A stretch of DNA of 12,761 bases, taken from NCBI GenBank assembly GCA_964585575.1, contig CAZPEM010000101.1:1-12761 (forward strand), written 5' to 3'. The DNA comes from UBA4655 sp964585575 (lineage in GTDB: Bacteria > Planctomycetota > Planctomycetia > Pirellulales > UBA1268). Shown here in pieces: positions 12,105 to 12,761 of this stretch. Under the pieces are notes generated by a model. The model saw only the letters and a list, made by a program, of their open reading frames with translations, ran no database searches and was not told the DNA's origin. A program made the position numbers and the translations under genes. How positions within the stretch are numbered: the stretch's first letter is position 1; each line of letters opens with the position of its first letter.

Positions 12105-12624
12105 GTACCCCCCCGGCCCGATCCTTCGCCGAGAGGATCGGCGGAGCGGTGAGCGGCCAGGCGATCGCGAGGGTGGGGTCGCTCCAGAGGATCGTTCGCT
12201 CGTGCTCCGGGGCGTAGTAGTCGGTCGTCTTGTAGAGCACGTCGGCCGAGTCGCTCGTCACGAGGAAGCCGTGGGCGAGGCCCGGCGGAACCCAGAGCTG
12301 CTTTTTGGTGTCGGCGGAAAGCTCGATGCCGAACCATTTTCCGTAGGTGGGCGAGCCCTCGCGGATATCGACGGCGACGTCGTAGATCGCTCCCGCCACC
12401 ACGCGGACGAGCTTTCCCTGCGGCTGTTTCGCCTGGTAGTGGAGCCCGCGGAGCACGCCCCGGCTGCTTCGGCTGTGGTTGTCTTGCACGAACGTGAAGC
12501 TCGTGCCGGTCGCCTCGTCGAAGGCACGCTGGTTGAAGCTCTCGAAGAAGAAGCCGCGGTCGTCGCCAAAAACCTTCGGCTCGATGACGACCACGCCCGG
12601 AATCGGCGTTCTGGTCACCAGCAT
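12091..12624 (-). CDS. rmlC: dTDP-4-dehydrorhamnose 3,5-epimerase
   Basis: The 177-residue product starts MLVTRTPIPGVVVIEPKVFG and DDRGFFFESFNQ, with the cupin core FVQDNHSRSSRGVLRGLHYQ (catalytic His62), QLWVPPGLAHGFLV and VLYKTTDYYAPEHE. It epimerises C3 and C5 of dTDP-4-keto-6-deoxyglucose in dTDP-L-rhamnose synthesis, in the cytoplasm. The ATG at 12624 overlaps the rmlA stop (TGATG), with AAGGAG 11 bases upstream. Length is about normal (180-185), but the last residues, GVLRRL, differ from the usual GK-x-F/L ending. A GKSFAGGS ending remains in a remnant at 11467-11520, so this 3' end was probably replaced. Confidence 0.95.
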   Translation of the reverse strand: MLVTRTPIPGVVVIEPKVFGDDRGFFFESFNQRAFDEATGTSFTFVQDNHSRSSRGVLRGLHYQAKQPQGKLVRVVAGAIYDVAVDIREGSPTYGKWFGIELSADTKKQLWVPPGLAHGFLVTSDSADVLYKTTDYYAPEHERTILWSDPTLAIAWPLTAPPILSAKDRAGGVLRRL

Positions 12625-12761
12625 CAATACACCCGCTCCTTGGCGATCGCGAGGAGATACTCGCCGTAGCCACTTCTGCGGAATTTCTCCGCAAGCGCCG
12701 TCATCTTCGCCTCGTCGATCCAGCCGTTTCGCCAGGCGATCTCCTCCGGGCAGCAGATCTT
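12624..12761 (-). CDS. rmlA: Glucose-1-phosphate thymidylyltransferase, C-terminal fragment (runs off the window)
   Basis: The 45 visible residues, KICCPEEIAWRNGWIDEAKM then ALAEKFRRSGYGEYLLAIAK and ERVY, match the C-terminal end of RmlA (C-P-E-E-I-A-x-R-x-G-W-I, K-x-G-Y-G-x-Y-L-L). RmlA makes dTDP-glucose from glucose-1-phosphate and dTTP, the first step to dTDP-rhamnose. The catalytic N-terminal part is outside the window. It is co-transcribed with rmlC, with a one-base stop/start overlap. Confidence 0.93.
   Translation of the reverse strand, partial: KICCPEEIAWRNGWIDEAKMTALAEKFRRSGYGEYLLAIAKERVY

Overview
The window is GC-rich and reads as a draft scaffold, with three runs of exactly 100 N. 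The gene content suggests a planctomycete, possibly of the Pirellulales. The basis is secreted proteins with PEP-CTERM sorting tails, a sigma-54 activator beside one of them, a trypsin-like secreted protease, an exopolysaccharide gene cluster and many small accessory genes. This assignment is inference from gene content; no rRNA or other marker gene is present.

Layout. (1) 1-2360 is an accessory, decaying zone, mostly on the minus strand. It holds a Phd-type antitoxin/PIN toxin pair with a readable promoter and operator, a conserved small protein, an AbiEii-like nucleotidyltransferase flanked by a repeated promoter-like segment, and a small orphan protein behind a ParE-like toxin tail. It also holds gene debris: two broken rmlD copies, the first 13 codons of an asparagine synthetase gene, and the tail of an IS3-family transposase. 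(2) 2361-4559 is a divergent pair: a PEP-CTERM protein (minus) and a receiver-less sigma-54 activator (plus) that carries a one-base frameshift. The intergenic space has a candidate sigma-54 promoter, A-tracts and TTGTGAA repeats. (3) 4738-7199 holds an asparagine synthetase/amidotransferase converging on a secreted S1 protease. Both 3' ends are lost in the first gap. (4) 7330-11349 is a tight four-gene operon (GT2 glycosyltransferase, SAM methyltransferase, two GT4 glycosyltransferases) with overlapping stop/start codons. (5) 11350-12761 holds a repeat-derived hairpin, a leftover rmlC 3' end, a two-gene module of unknown function, and rmlC and rmlA (minus).

How the genes fit together. RmlA and RmlC make dTDP-rhamnose precursors. 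The glycosyltransferases and methyltransferase would assemble and decorate a surface or extracellular polysaccharide. The amidotransferase may modify a sugar or the polymer. The PEP-CTERM proteins are expected to be processed by an exosortase encoded elsewhere, and the activator could switch on their genes. The most interesting reading is that toxin-antitoxin-like small gene modules sit next to broken ends of the same polysaccharide genes. One pair (11605-12104) appears to have been inserted into the 3' end of rmlC, displacing the original end by about 600 bp.
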